A stretch of 64,000 bases of DNA from Aotearoamyces nothofagi (lineage: Eukaryota > Ascomycota > Leotiomycetes > Leotiales > Tympanidaceae): the NCBI GenBank assembly GCA_015345905.1, contig JADDTR010000040.1, forward strand, positions 1 to 64,000. Reading direction: 5' to 3'. The notes beneath the pieces are model-generated. The model made no database searches. It had not been told where the DNA came from and saw nothing but the letters and a program-made list of their open reading frames with translations. A program made the translations under genes and the position numbers. Below, piece after piece: positions 1-11,443 of the stretch. Each line of letters opens with the position of its first letter. Positions within the stretch are counted from its first letter, which is position 1.

Positions 1-615
1 CTGACCATTCTCCACTAAAAGTGGAGTTAGCGGTGGTCAGCCGAGCTCTTAGCGTAGGTCAGCCGACCTGCGAACTCCTGCCAAACTTCTTATCGCAAGC
101 GGGCCGGCACAAGGTACACCCGGGCCTATCGCGCATCAGGCAAGGCGCACGGATTTCTGTCCAAAAAGCTTGTTCAGGCTTATCGCCGCCGGGACGGGCC
201 AACGGCGTCCTGCGATTGGGTGACTGGCAGGATTCTCCATCTCCCGTAATTCGCACAAAGCTGTCCACTCCCACATCCTCGCACCGCCTCTCCCATACAG
301 ATAAGGAAATCTGCTCCAGACCTGAATCAGACCTGCTCTTCCTGGATTAGACCTGCTCTTTCTGGGGATCACCCAGACCTTCAAATATGTCTCTCTGCTT
401 CTGCTGCTGACATCGGCTACGTATATATAGGTCGTCGGCGCTTCTCGGACTGCTCTAATCACGACTTTTTTTCTGCGTGGCGGTGATCACGTTTTTTCAC
501 CAATTTTTTTCTGACCAGCCCATATCTCTATGCATTCGTTCATACTCCTCGCCCATCCAACTACCCCTCGAGGCCTCTGGTGACACTCCCGTCGGCTCTC
601 ATCTCCATTCTCGAG
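1..615. promoter_or_regulatory. 5' flank of the first MFS gene
   Basis: No gene is recognised here; the open frames have no family resemblance. A TATA-like run lies at 422-429, about 190 bases before the MFS start codon at 616, a plausible core promoter spacing. A short imperfect tandem repeat (agacctgctctt followed by tctgga or ctgggg) occurs twice around 329-366. The far left may belong to a gene outside the window. Confidence 0.4.
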
Positions 616-2349
616 ATGATGGACAGCGAGGATCACGTTCCTGGCACATCGCGCCTTGTCGATAAAGGAGGCAGATTGACGCTGCAAAAGCACGGCGACT
701 TGGTCCTCTACCCCCAACCCACGAATTCCGTCAACGATCCATTGAACTGGACTCTCCCGCGCAAGATCTGGCATACATCCGTCATCTGCTTCATCACTGC
801 TCTAGTAGCTGCTACTTCCAACGATGCAGGCTCAGCAGAAGATGGCCAGCTAGAGGAGCTCGGAGTAGCATATTCGTACGGCAATACCGGTGCCGGTGTC
901 CTGTTTTGCGGGATTGGGGCGTGCGTTGTCCTTATGGGCCCCGCATCACATATCTATGGACGACGAGGTATCTATCTCGTTGGTCTTACACTTGGCATAA
1001 TCGGAGCGATCTATTTTGCCAAGGCTCAGAATTCGACAGACACGATAGTCAACCAGCTCTTTGTTGGAGCATCACAAGGCTGCGTAAGCTTGAAATTGTC
1101 AATCCTATAGAAGCACTACCTAACACTAGTTTAGTCAGAGGCCAATGTCCAACTTTCACTCTCCGATATGTTCTTCGAGCATCAGCGTGGTTCCGTCCTC
1201 ATGGTCTACGTCCTTGCCTACAGTATCGGCACCTTCCTGGGTCCCTTGATTGCTGGCTACATCGCTGATCTCCAGGACTGGCGCTGGATTGGCTGGTGGG
1301 CCGCTATTATTTCCGGCACAGCTCTTCTGATCTGCATCTTTACACTGGAAGAAACCTCCTTCTACGACCGACCCGTCTGGAGATATTGGATGACTGAAGG
1401 CGTGGGAGATTCACCTTCAATGGAAGCTGTCCAGGAATCCAACAATGGGGTATCTATCGTCGACTCGGAAGAGAAGATTGTATCTGTCGATACTGAAAAG
1501 GGTCATACCACTGCGGCACCTGAAATCAAAAATGCCGCTCTTACGGCCCCATATACTGAGCTCGTAGGCACGCCAAAAACATACTGGCAACGAATCCGTC
1601 TAATCACACCGTCACCTAACATGCGCGGATTTGGAACGAAACAATATCTCAACCGACTCTGGCACATGGGCCGTGTCTTCACCTTCCCCGCCGTCCTTTT
1701 CGCCGGTCTCCAATGGGGTGGCCAAGACGCGTGGCTGACATTCTACCTTACAGTCCAAGACGACAATTGGTACGATGAGCCATGGAACTACAACGACAGC
1801 CAAGTCGGTCTGATGAATCTTCCAACTCTAATCGGCGCCATCATCGGTTGTATCTACGGCGGTTACTTCTCCGATAGACTCGTCATCTGGCTGGCCAGAC
1901 GCAGAGGTGGTGTAAGCGAAGCCGAAGACCGATTATGGTTCATGATCCCCTCGGCCATACTCTCGCCTGTCGGCATGATTCTCTTCGCCTACGGCACCGC
2001 CCACGGCTTGAGATGGCCAGTCCCATATGTCGGTCTCGGCTTTATCGGATTCGGATTCGGCTGCACAGGAGACTTGAGCATGGCATATCTGATGGACTGC
2101 TATCCAGACATGATTCTCGAAGCCATGGTTGGCGTGGCGGCGATAAACAATACCTTCGGCCTTACACTGACGTTTACGTGTGGGGATTGGCTCGCTGAAC
2201 GCGGTGTAATGATGAGTTTCATTATCATAGCGATTTTGGATTTTGCATTTATCATGACCGCGTTGCCGATGCTGTGGTGGGGGAAGAAATGTAGGCTCTG
2301 GACAAAGCCGAGATACGAAGAGTTTGTGAAGATTCGAGATGCCTTATGA
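616..2349 (+). CDS. MFS transporter, DHA1/HOL1-like
   Basis: A proton-coupled plasma-membrane carrier of the major facilitator superfamily. Exons are 616-1083 and 1135-2349, giving 560 residues. The intron is gtaagc...tttag with branch site cctaacac, and both exons join in phase 0. The N-terminus carries the element LVLYPQPTNSVNDPLNW, a hallmark of fungal DHA1 carriers of the HOL1/polyamine-drug branch. It is followed by hydrophobic helices, the loop GRRGIYLVG matching the MFS motif between helices 2 and 3, a long charged central loop (about residues 255-340) and a second helical half. The ATG at 616 was chosen because no in-frame ATG lies upstream within the open frame; the adjacent ATG at 619 is equally possible. 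The substrate is unknown. The next gene on the same strand is the NRPS-like reductase, so export of its product is possible but inferred. Confidence 0.9.
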
Positions 2350-2555
2350 GGCGGTTTGAGAGTTTGGAATGGGAGAGAGAGGCGCTACCCAGCGTGTTGG
2401 TTTCGGTTTTGTGGATATGTTTTATTAAGAGGCCTGTCGACGTAAATTCATAGCTCTATAGAATAGAACAGAAAATATATACCATGAGCAATCAGCTTTC
2501 CTTATTGCAGTGCCGTCTTGTGATATAACTAACTGACATATAGAATCTCTCAGCA

Positions 2556-3065
2556 TCCCTCCGGAGAGAAGTCAAGTAGACTATCGGAGAAGCCAAACTC
2601 CGGTCTCCGGTATCAATAGACTGTTGTCAATACGCCGGAAAGACGTGGCCGTACTAGGCAGTACTTGTCGGTGAGTCTCAGATATACATTGTTCCAAGCC
2701 GGAGAAACCTCAGGCTTTGATATCTCCGGAGAGTCTAGTAGACGGACGATCGGAAAAACTAAGCTCCCGAGACCGATGTGAATAGGGAGTTGTCAATACC
2801 CTGGAAAGATGTAGCGTTATTTGTTGGTGAAGCTCAGATATATATTGTTCTGAGCTGGGGAAACCTGATGTTTTAGAGAAACCGAGAGACTGAAACCTAC
2901 AGACTAGGCATCGGAGAAACTGAGAGTAGTAAACTATGGGAGAAGCCAAGCCCCGAAGACCGGTGTCGATGGATACAGCAGTTGTCAGTAGGTCGGCAGG
3001 ACGGGGCAGGATTTGGAGGCAGATTTTGGGACAGGTATTGTTCTACATCGGAGAAGCTAGAGGTC
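2556..3065. repeat. Three diverged direct repeats of about 165-190 bp
   Basis: The intergenic stretch holds three successive related blocks. Anchor words recur in order: ctatcggagaagccaa at 2581, a relative at 2748 and ctatgggagaagccaa at 2934; gttgtcaatac at 2623 and 2789 and gttgtcagta at 2981; cagatatacattgttcc and cagatatatattgttct in copies one and two. Spacings are about 166 and 186-192 bases. The copies are strongly diverged. The blocks contain many ccgga/tccgg palindromic words. There is no coding frame of note. They could be a degenerate minisatellite, a decayed small element, or duplicated upstream regulatory DNA of the following gene. Confidence 0.75.
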
Positions 3066-3583
3066 TCCTCTCCGGAGAATAAAGCGGACGGGAGCGGGAG
3101 TACCAGCACTAAATCACGGTACATGTAGTAAGTAGGCATTCTAGTGGGCCAGACAGCCCCACAGCAGCATCGACTGCCGACCAGATGCCATGAATTGGAT
3201 GCAGATCTACCGACGCCGGACCGGAACATCTCTTGAGCTGCCACTGTGCCGAACGTGCCTTTCGGGGGCAGAAGAATCCTCACACCGGCCTCCGGACGAA
3301 TGCTTGCAACCACGGCCACTTATGCGCAAAACATCTTGTATGCCGCTCAATTGCTGAGGTGTAGAGAGTGGATTCAGCTGTGGGGCATCTAGGCGTTTCG
3401 GGATATCTTTCTTCGTCATCGTTTTCATCAGCAAGTGGCTATAAATGCCTCTGCTTTGTAGGTCCCCTCTCGATCTTTTCTCTACAAAGAATACTACTCT
3501 TCTCTCCTGGTCTGCAAACCTGCATTCTGCATACTCGATTTCTGCCCATTTCACACATTCCCTACAGTCAGGCTTTATATAAG
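3066..3583 (+). promoter_or_regulatory. Promoter and leader of the NRPS-like gene
   Basis: This stretch has no gene. A TATA-like word (tataaa, 3440-3445) lies about 140 bases before the start codon at 3584. A pyrimidine-rich leader (ttttctctacaaag, cttctctcctgg) follows, as is usual for fungal transcription start regions. Confidence 0.4.
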
Positions 3584-6500
3584 ATGGATTACCAGCTCAA
3601 GAAGGCTCCTGTAGATCCCAAGGTCCCTTATGGGCACCGCTTGATCCCGACCTGCGTTGAGGAATCTGCCAAGCAAAACCCAAATCGCGTGGTTTGCAAG
3701 ATCCCAAAGACGACCGACATCTCGAAGGGGTTTTTGGAGATCACCATTGGTCAGCTTGGAAAGGCGATCGATTACATGTCATACTGGCTTGAGGATAAGC
3801 TTGGGAAGGATGGCCGAGAGACAACAATCTCCTACATGGGCGCTGCCGACATCAGATACGTAGTTATGATCTTGGCTTCCATTAAGATTGGATCACTTGT
3901 GCGTATGAAAGTAATGTGCCAAGGTCCAATTGACTGACTGGCGCACAGATCGTTCTTCCATCGTTGAAAAACTCCGTCGCAAACAACGTATCACTTTTCA
4001 ATGATACAAAGTGTAACTGTCTTCTCTACAGCTCTACCAGCGCACACAGAGCAACCGATCTCGCCTCTGCCATGAGCGACGGGTTGCGTATTTTCGAAAT
4101 CCCAACATGGGAACATATTGTAACCCAGACCTCGGAGCACTACCCTTATACTGATACCTGGGAAACTGTGGCTAACAAGCCAATCATGGTCTTGCACACT
4201 TCTGGATCTACAGGCAATCCAAAGCCGATCACGTTCAATCATGCATTTGTGAACAAGATGGATAGTTACAGGCTCATCCCAAGTGTCGATGGGCACGTGC
4301 CGGCAATTTCCTCTATCGTTGAGCAAGAACCAGGCTCGGAATTCTACCTTGGATTCCCATTCTTCCACATGGGAGGCCTGGGATTCTATTTTCAGCCTAT
4401 ATGGTATGATGTTGTTATGGTACTTGGACCAGTGGAGGTTCCTTCTAACTGCAAGGTTGTTATCGATCTCATGAAACAGACCAAGTTGACAACTGTATCG
4501 GCTGCACCAAGTTTGTTAGAAGATATTGCAAAGGAATACAGAGATGACTTTGAAAAGTACTGCGGATATACGAAGATCTTCTTTTTTGGAGGAGGACCAC
4601 TTGCACCGTTCGCTGGGAACTACCTTTCCAAACACATCCCTGTGATGGCCCAGATCATGGGTTCCACCGAAGTCTCTTTCCTCCCATTACTTTCTAAAAC
4701 GCCAGAGGATTGGCAGTGGCTCTATTTTCACCCGGAAATTGGCGGGTTTCACTTTGAACAAGCTGACGACCAAGCCGACCGCTACGAGTTAGTTATTAAG
4801 CGTATTCCAGGCCAGGAGTGGGTTCAAGGAGTTTTCGACAACTTCCCTGACCTTGACAAATTCCACACAAAAGACCACTACAAACCCCACCCTACCAAGC
4901 AGCACTACTGGCTTTTTCTAGGCCGTACAGATGATATGATTGTTCTCTCCAATGGAGAGAAATTTAACCCAGTGGGCATGGAAACTACAATCACCGCTCA
5001 TCCTGCTGTTAAATCCGTAGTAGTTGTGGGACTGGCACGTTTTCAATGCGCCATGATTATAGAGCTCCAGGATGGTGTTCAACGTGATCTAAAGATCATC
5101 GATGATATTTGGCCCCTCATTGAGAAGGCGAACACGGATTCCCCTGCTCATGCGCAAATTGCCAGAGGTCTTGTCATCTTAGCTGATCCAAACAAGCCTT
5201 TCAAGCGTGCAAGTAAGGGTACCATTCAGCGCCGGAATGTCAACGAGGACTATGCTCCTGAGGTAGATGCTTTGTACGAAGCTTTTGAAAGCCAATCTAC
5301 AGCCTCGAAAGGAGCCGAAGCGGAGCTCTCTTCTGCCACAGATCCAGCTGCCGTACAGAAGTTTTTGGAGAATATCCTTGGTCAGATATTGCCTGGAATT
5401 GAGATTAAGGAGACCGATGATATATTTGTGCTTGGAATTGATTCCCTCCAAACTTCTCAGCTTGCAAGTAGCATCAGGAATACTCTGAAAAAGCATGTCG
5501 AGGCTGCCGACCATATCGCCACTAGATTTATTTACGAGAATCCATCCATCGGCCAGCTTAAGGCAGCTATCCTTTCCCTCTCAGCTGGTAATTCTGCCAG
5601 CAGTTCCGAGGCTATTGAAGACCAGATGCGTACCATGGTAGAGAAGTGCACTTCTGATCTCCCGGTTAAGGTCGCCCCTAAACCAAATGCCAGTGGCAAG
5701 CTCAATATCGCAATCACTGGAACAACTGGATCTCTCGGTTTCTATATCATCCTTGCTCTTCTTGCTAATCCCAAGTTTGACCAGATCTATTGCCTCAATC
5801 GTTCCCAGGATGCCGAAAAGAATTTCTTCGAGCGCTGGGCGACTCTAGGTGAAGAGAACCTGACGCCCGCACCAGGAAGGATGCACTTCTACCAGGTAGA
5901 ATTCGGCCACCCAACCTTAGGCCTCTCCGATACAGATTACTCTAAGCTCTCCAACAATGTGAATGCCATAATCCATAATGCTTGGAAGGTTAACTTCAAC
6001 CACCCACTCAGCAGTTTCAGCAAGCAGATTGACAGCGTGAAGGCATTTGTTCACTTGTCATTGACCAGTCCTCTACACCCAACCCTCTACTTTATCTCCT
6101 CCATTTCCTCTGCTGGATCTTACCAACACAAAATTCCAGAGAGGATCCTTACCGATTACTCCGTCCCATCGCCCATGGGCTATGGCTGCTCAAAGTATGT
6201 CTCCGAGCGTATCATGGACGGCGCAGCACGCAAGGCAGGTGCCAACATGACTGTATTCCGTGTGGGACAAATCGGCGGCCCGGTCCTTCGCGGCCTCAAG
6301 GGTCAATGGAACTTGCAGGAATGGGTCCCTGCTCTTGTCAAGAGTTCTGGAGAGCTCGGCATTGTGCCCGAGACACTTGGGGTTATGGGAAACATTGAGT
6401 GGATCCCCGTCGATGTCCTGGGCCGTGCCATAGTTGATCTCATTCAGATCCCGCCCAATAACCCAGAGGCTGAGGGCGCGAGGGTTTATAACCTTACTAA

Positions 6501-6807
6501 CCCTCACGAGACTTCTTTTAAGAATCTAATTCCTCCCATTCAGGCTTATTATGCAGCTAAAGGGAGGGAGGTAAAGGTTGTGAGCTTCAAGGAGTGGCTA
6601 GCGAAGATTGTGGAGTTAGGAGAGGACGAACAGACGCTTGAAAGGGTCCCTGTTAAGAAGATTCAGGATTTCTTTGAGAACCTTGAGGAGGTGGATGCTG
6701 CTACGTTTGAGACTAGTCTTCTGGTGAAACATTCAGAAACTATGAAAACCCTTCCGCCGGTTGGGAGGGAGTGGATGGAAATTTGGTTGGATCAGTGGGG
6801 GTTTTAG
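3584..6807 (+). CDS. NRPS-like A-T-R reductase (adenylation, carrier, thioester reductase)
   Basis: Predicted cytosolic enzyme that activates a carboxylic acid as an acyl-AMP, loads it on a phosphopantetheine arm and releases it reductively with NAD(P)H, as in fungal aryl/amino acid reductases of the Lys2-like layout. Exons are 3584-3898 and 3949-6807 (50-nt intron, donor gtgcgt, phase 0), giving about 1057 residues, the usual length for this class. Adenylation core VLHTSGSTGNPKP lies near residues 187-198 and GRTDDMIVLSNGEKF near 430-444. The carrier site LGIDSLQ puts the modified serine near 604. The reductase domain begins ITGTTGSLG near 690, and its YxxxK pair is about Y850/K854 in YGCSK. 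There is no condensation domain. The stop is followed by AT-rich DNA. The MFS gene upstream is co-oriented. The acid substrate cannot be read from sequence alone. Confidence 0.93.
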
Positions 6808-7411
6808 GTGTCGGTATGAGATTTTCTGGCTAGGTTGTGTTAGTGGAGAATACAATTTGAGAGGATATGATGATGATTTTTTTTATTTATTTAGAAATTA
6901 TTGGCAGATAGTGGATGTTATCACCTCTCACTCTATTATAAATAAACTCTAGCCTTTAAGGTCCGAGGGTGGCTATAATATTAATGGATTGCTTCTCTGA
7001 TTTAATAATATTTGGCTTCTTGGCTTGCTTCTGGCTCTTCCGGGACGCTTCCCATACAGACATCAGGCATATAATAACATCTTCTGAAGACGCATCTTTG
7101 AACTGAATATCGATACCCGTGCCGTCTCCAGATCTCTTCTTGTATATCATCGCCAATGGTGAAAATCTCCACCACTTACAGAACGAACAGAAGCGGGCCA
7201 GACCCATCGCTCTCCTCCCCAGCACGACTCCTTAAGACGCCATCCGATATCGCAACCAATCCGATCCAATTCCTAGACCCCAGATCCTAGACGACCCATG
7301 GTATAACCTGTTGCGCCCCTGACCAGACCACCATCTTTCTCCCCTTGAAGCCAACCAGCCAGCCAGCGAGCCCTCAATCGTTCACCGCCCAGCCAGCGTT
7401 GCAGCCAACCC
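6808..7411. other. Intergenic, convergent gene ends
   Basis: No gene is recognised between the stop of the NRPS-like gene and the stop of the minus-strand membrane protein gene. The first 150 bases are AT-rich and probably contain the 3' end of the reductase transcript. The rest is unremarkable apart from repeated cagccagc words near 7348-7400. Confidence 0.4.
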
Positions 7412-8812
7412 TCATCGCCGCGCCACATAGCGCCAGATACGCGCCACGTCAAACATCGACTCCCGCACCGCCTCGGCGCCATCCGTCGGCGTGCCATCGG
7501 CGTTGCGGCTGTACACGCTCGGCGTGTACGGGCGCTGCATGGGGCGGCCTTCGAGCATCGCGAGCGCGTAGGCGCGGCGCGCCGCGCGCGACGGTGTGAT
7601 GCTCGGCGTGCGGCAGTCGTCGTCGGCGGAGGCGGCGTCTGGGTCTGTGGGGGCGGTGCTTGGGCCTGGCTGGGCGGCGGCGGCGGTGGTGCTCGTGGGT
7701 GAGGCGCTGCGCTTGATGATGTTCAGGGGCGCGGGCGACAGGCGCTCTCTGCAGAGGGCGTTCATTCGCGCGAGGGCTTCTTTCCACGCCGGCGTGTCTT
7801 CGGTGCGGACGGAGCACGCGTCGTCGGCGCTGCAGGTGCTCGGGGCGAGCAGGTCGTCGTTTGCGAATTGGCGGCCGTAGGGGTGGGCTTGCGGCCCTGC
7901 TTGCAGGCTGGGGACGTCGCGGGTGCCGACGCTCGGCGAGGGCACGTCGTCGCAGGCGTATCTTGGGCTTTCGGGATACAGACGTGGGGATACGGGCTGG
8001 GTGGTTGATGAGCCCCAGGTCCCGGATCGCCGCGCTGCAACGGAGGGCGCGATGAAGATGCTCGAGCCGCGGACTGTGTAGTCGAGGTCGCCCTTCGGCG
8101 GGCCTGCGCTCTGAAGGATCGGCTCGGAGTCGGGTCTCTCGGGTCGGCTTTGGTGCATCTTTGGGTAGGCAGCATCGGGCCACGCTGTTATATTGCTTGC
8201 ATGTGTTCCGGTCTCAAGAGACTTCGGTGACGGCAAAGAGAGTGGAGCAAGTTCTATACCACGCTGACTAGGTTCTTGGGAAAAGCGTGACGAGAGGAAC
8301 TTTGTTGTACGCGCGGCGAGCCTTTGTCGGCGGTGATGTCGAACGAGCCATGCAACTACTGCGAGGAGACCGAGGAAAACTATCACGACTGTGACAGTTA
8401 TACCTATAGTGAGTCCCTTTGGCAGTCCCTGGCTTATGCTTGCCGCCGGTGCAGCTGTAGTTGATATTGGCGTAGATGAAGATACAGTGGCTGAAGAACT
8501 AGCTGCCAAAGCAGAAGTTGTAGCAGAGTCTGCAGAGGTGATTAGTAGGGTGGTTACAACAGTCTCTACCGGGGTAGTGCGAATGAGATAATCCTCGGTG
8601 ATGGTTGTTAGGACATCGCCATTGCCGATGACGGTTGTTAATAGAGATGTTGACGTGAACGACACAACGGGCAGAGTTATTCGAATGACTGAAACAGATG
8701 TAATTGTATCAACATCTGCCTCTAGAGCTGCTTTGAACTGGACCGGTAGAGGCCCGTCCATGTTGGATAGAGATGATGCAATCGGCGGGTCTGGTGGTAA
8801 GAAAAGGTACAT
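7412..8812 (-). CDS. Ser/Thr-rich single-pass membrane protein, hypothetical
   Basis: A single uninterrupted frame of 466 codons. An outer Ser/Thr/Val-rich segment (about residues 35-130) is followed by one clear membrane helix near residues 133-155 (GLTIGITVTVVIVFLGLLAV). A basic stop-transfer sequence (RHHRRQRLAAR) and a long, probably disordered cytosolic tail rich in Pro, Ser and Arg follow. This layout is like fungal wall-stress or mid2-like surface proteins, but no cysteine-rich WSC domain is present, so the resemblance is architectural only. No convincing signal peptide follows the ATG at 8812. A second ATG lies 17 codons downstream (8761), or a signal-coding exon may lie upstream. The 3' half is GC-rich and third-position biased, which creates long antisense shadow frames. 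Function unknown. Confidence 0.6.
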   Translation of the reverse strand: MYLFLPPDPPIASSLSNMDGPLPVQFKAALEADVDTITSVSVIRITLPVVSFTSTSLLTTVIGNGDVLTTITEDYLIRTTPVETVVTTLLITSADSATTSALAASSSATVSSSTPISTTAAPAASISQGLPKGLTIGITVTVVIVFLGLLAVVAWLVRHHRRQRLAARTTKFLSSRFSQEPSQRGIELAPLSLPSPKSLETGTHASNITAWPDAAYPKMHQSRPERPDSEPILQSAGPPKGDLDYTVRGSSIFIAPSVAARRSGTWGSSTTQPVSPRLYPESPRYACDDVPSPSVGTRDVPSLQAGPQAHPYGRQFANDDLLAPSTCSADDACSVRTEDTPAWKEALARMNALCRERLSPAPLNIIKRSASPTSTTAAAAQPGPSTAPTDPDAASADDDCRTPSITPSRAARRAYALAMLEGRPMQRPYTPSVYSRNADGTPTDGAEAVRESMFDVARIWRYVARR

Positions 8813-9648
8813 AGTTCAGAATAAGCATTAAGTATTGAGAAATGAAGCTGGTAGTGCAATTTGACAGATTAGAGAGATTGGCAATGTTCGAATTCACTCA
8901 CTCGTTGAGAAATGAATCAAGTGAGTGCCTCTGAGTAAACTACCGCGCAGATATGATTTGAGAAATTCTACAGTATGATATGACAGAAGTGCGGTCTTCC
9001 TTACCTGAGAAGAAGTAAGACGCTGAGGTTGACGCCCTATGCGTAGTGTTAAGCATTAGTAAAAACTGCGAAAGTCTGCAATCGATCACTGACCTCTTAT
9101 TAAAAGCAGACTGAGTTGTGAATGGAAGCATCTCGAGAGAGAAGAGCAGTATACTTTTCAGATTATGATAGGCTTAAGTAAGATATCCAGAATCTTGAGA
9201 GATCATCCTATGGGATGCTAGCTGCTAGAGGAGGAAGCTAATCGGATGCTGAAGATTGCATCGGTGTTGGCTGTAATTTATGCTTCTTTCTTGTGACAGG
9301 ACAGGAAAATGAATGGTAGACAAGATGACATAGGGATGATAGAAGGTTTCTGAAGGAAAGAATAATGAATGAATGATAAAGGCCAAATAGATTGAGAACT
9401 CCTCGGTAACCTTCGTTATAAATAGCTGAGTCAAGAAATTCTCATCCTATCTCACAACTCATATCCTCAGCTGTCCATTACTCACAGCACAGTCATTGAA
9501 GGCTATGAGAATATAGGGTGCTGGCACGTGCTTGAAGACGATAGAACAAAGAGCGAGGGGTCTTAGCACTGACGATGTGCGCAAGATGTAAAAGTATTAT
9601 ACATACACTTATCAAGCATATCTTACACAAGAAGCCTACTTCAGATTA
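8813..9648. other. Intergenic between two minus-strand genes
   Basis: No coding region is recognised. It must contain the promoter of the membrane protein gene and the 3' end of the NDUFAF7 gene. Several gagagaa/ttgagaa words recur between 8820 and 9200 but do not form a clear repeat. A missed 5' exon of the membrane protein gene could lie here. Confidence 0.3.
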
Positions 9649-11289
9649 TCAGACAGCGACATCACCACCAAATCCAACAGGGCGCCGCTTGCCACCAGTT
9701 TCGGGCACGATGGCCATCACTTTATATACTTTTCCCATACCACTGCCACCACGGTCTGTCAATCTTTGCCAGGCGCCTTCTACGCGTGCTTTTTTCTCTA
9801 GATCAAGTGAAGAGCCTCTAGTCAGCATCTCTGCTCGCTCTTTAATTCCCATTCCGAGCAAAAACGCGCCCTGTTCGATAGGTCCATGGACCTCTACCCT
9901 AGGAGAAGCATTCAAGGCGGCCTCTGCAAGAGCTAGAAAATCGACATCCGCAGACAAATCGACCAATCCAGGTGAGCTCAATGGCGACACCCTTTGGTGA
10001 GCACGGATTCCACGTAATGAGTTGGTGGGAATAGTATCAGCAGGGCCGTAATCGAGGATAAGTGCTGCTCCGGAAGGTGAGGGTTTTGGCATTTCCGTCG
10101 AACCACCTATACGCTTTGCAAATTCTTGAGAATATGCATGCGACTCTGGGGAGATTTCAATGAGCGAGCCTGGACTTGACTGAAGTGCCTTGTAACGTGG
10201 CGAAATCTCTGGCAAATATAAACTATGAGGAGTGGCCGATTTGGAGAGAGTGAGTTGGAACTCAGGTGGAGGGTTGGATGACTGCTGAGATTTAGGAGTA
10301 CCTAAGGTTGTATGCGTAGAACCAGGCGGACTTGGAGAAACGACCATTTCCCGCCATTGCGGCCCCTTTGAAGCTTTGCTCCTTGCCCCAGGGGCAAGAG
10401 CATGTTCTCCAGTTGGAGTTTTAATGGTCGCAGGTTGAGCCTCTGGTGGAGCTACTGACTGAAATGCGTGTATTGGTAGAGCATCAAAGAATTCATGGGC
10501 GACGATGAAGGGGGTCTTGGACGGATCTTCCAAGGTTCAGTGTATGATTCCGAGAGCACAAAAGTGACTTACCTGATGGCACAAATCGAATATTCTCTGT
10601 CCATATAATAGGGAGATTTGCGTATTTGCTAGTGCTTTGGTAGCCAATAGACGTTTCAGTCATTGGGGCGTCTCCGCAGAGAAGCTTCTTTTGCGCCTCT
10701 CTCAATGAAGGGCTTGCTTCCACGAGATAGACGGCTTCTATGCTTGAAGCCATGGGTTTAAAGTTCCGTATAGTCTATCAGCGCATTAGTCATGCAATCT
10801 CAAACCTCCGTGGCACCTACTCGCAGCATATCGTCCATCAACGTTCCTCTTCCAGGTCCTATCTCCACAAGCTCCACGCCTTTGCTCTTGCGCCCTTGTG
10901 TCATCCATTCCGCGACGAACCAAATGCCAATAAGTTCACCAAAGATCTGTGATATTTCTGGAGATGTGATAAAATCGCCCTTCTGCCCAAATTGGTCTCG
11001 GCCTTCTTGTCCTGACATATAATATCCACCCTGATCGGAGGTCAAACACATTCGCATGAAAGCGGCCAATGGGATGGGACCTGTCGCCTAGAAATACATC
11101 AGCTGGAGCAATTGAATTAGATTGATATCCGCGTACTGTGATGGCTTCAGAAAGCTGCTTTGCTAGAGGTGTTGACCATTGCCGTGCATCTGAAGAGGTC
11201 CATCTTCGAGCGGGACAGGAAGCCAAATTCTGCCTCCTCGTTAAGTTGCGAATGCAGCATCGCGCTGCCAATGCTATTGTAGACCTCAT
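9649..11289 (-). CDS. NDUFAF7: NDUFAF7/MidA-type mitochondrial arginine methyltransferase
   Basis: Predicted SAM-dependent protein arginine methyltransferase of the mitochondrial matrix; the family dimethylates the NDUFS2 subunit during complex I assembly. Exons (transcript order) are 11137-11289, 10821-11087, 10573-10774 and 9649-10526, giving 499 residues. All three introns (46-49 nt) are phase-consistent and restore family motifs: [17 protein letters not shown] across the first junction, [20 protein letters not shown], the SAM-binding loop [36 protein letters not shown] across the second, and [17 protein letters not shown] after the third. The N-terminal 30 residues are Arg/Ala-rich without acids, as in a mitochondrial presequence. 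The gene is divergent from the CDK11-like gene with 154 bases between starts. A long variable insert in the last exon is Pro/Ser-rich. Confidence 0.93.
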
Positions 11290-11443
11290 CCGGGTCTTTG
11301 TTGATTATTATCGTCGCATTTCGTTGCCTCGGTCAAAAGCGCAGCGACGTTAAAGATATCGGCCAAAAAATCCTAATCCCGGATTCTTAAAGAGTGACGC
11401 AACTTTTATCTGCGAAGACGTCCACCAAGCCACGACAAAGACA
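11290..11443. promoter_or_regulatory. Compact bidirectional promoter
   Basis: Only 154 bases separate the start codons of the minus-strand NDUFAF7 gene and the plus-strand CDK11 gene. Both transcripts must start inside this gap, or within each other's leader. No TATA word stands out. Several gcgacg/cgtcg words are present. Confidence 0.6.

Noticed and set aside
7449-8183. 244-codon Arg/Pro-rich minus-strand frame
   Set aside because: Frame-shifted shadow of the membrane-protein gene in its GC-rich 3' half; composition is that of an out-of-frame reading.
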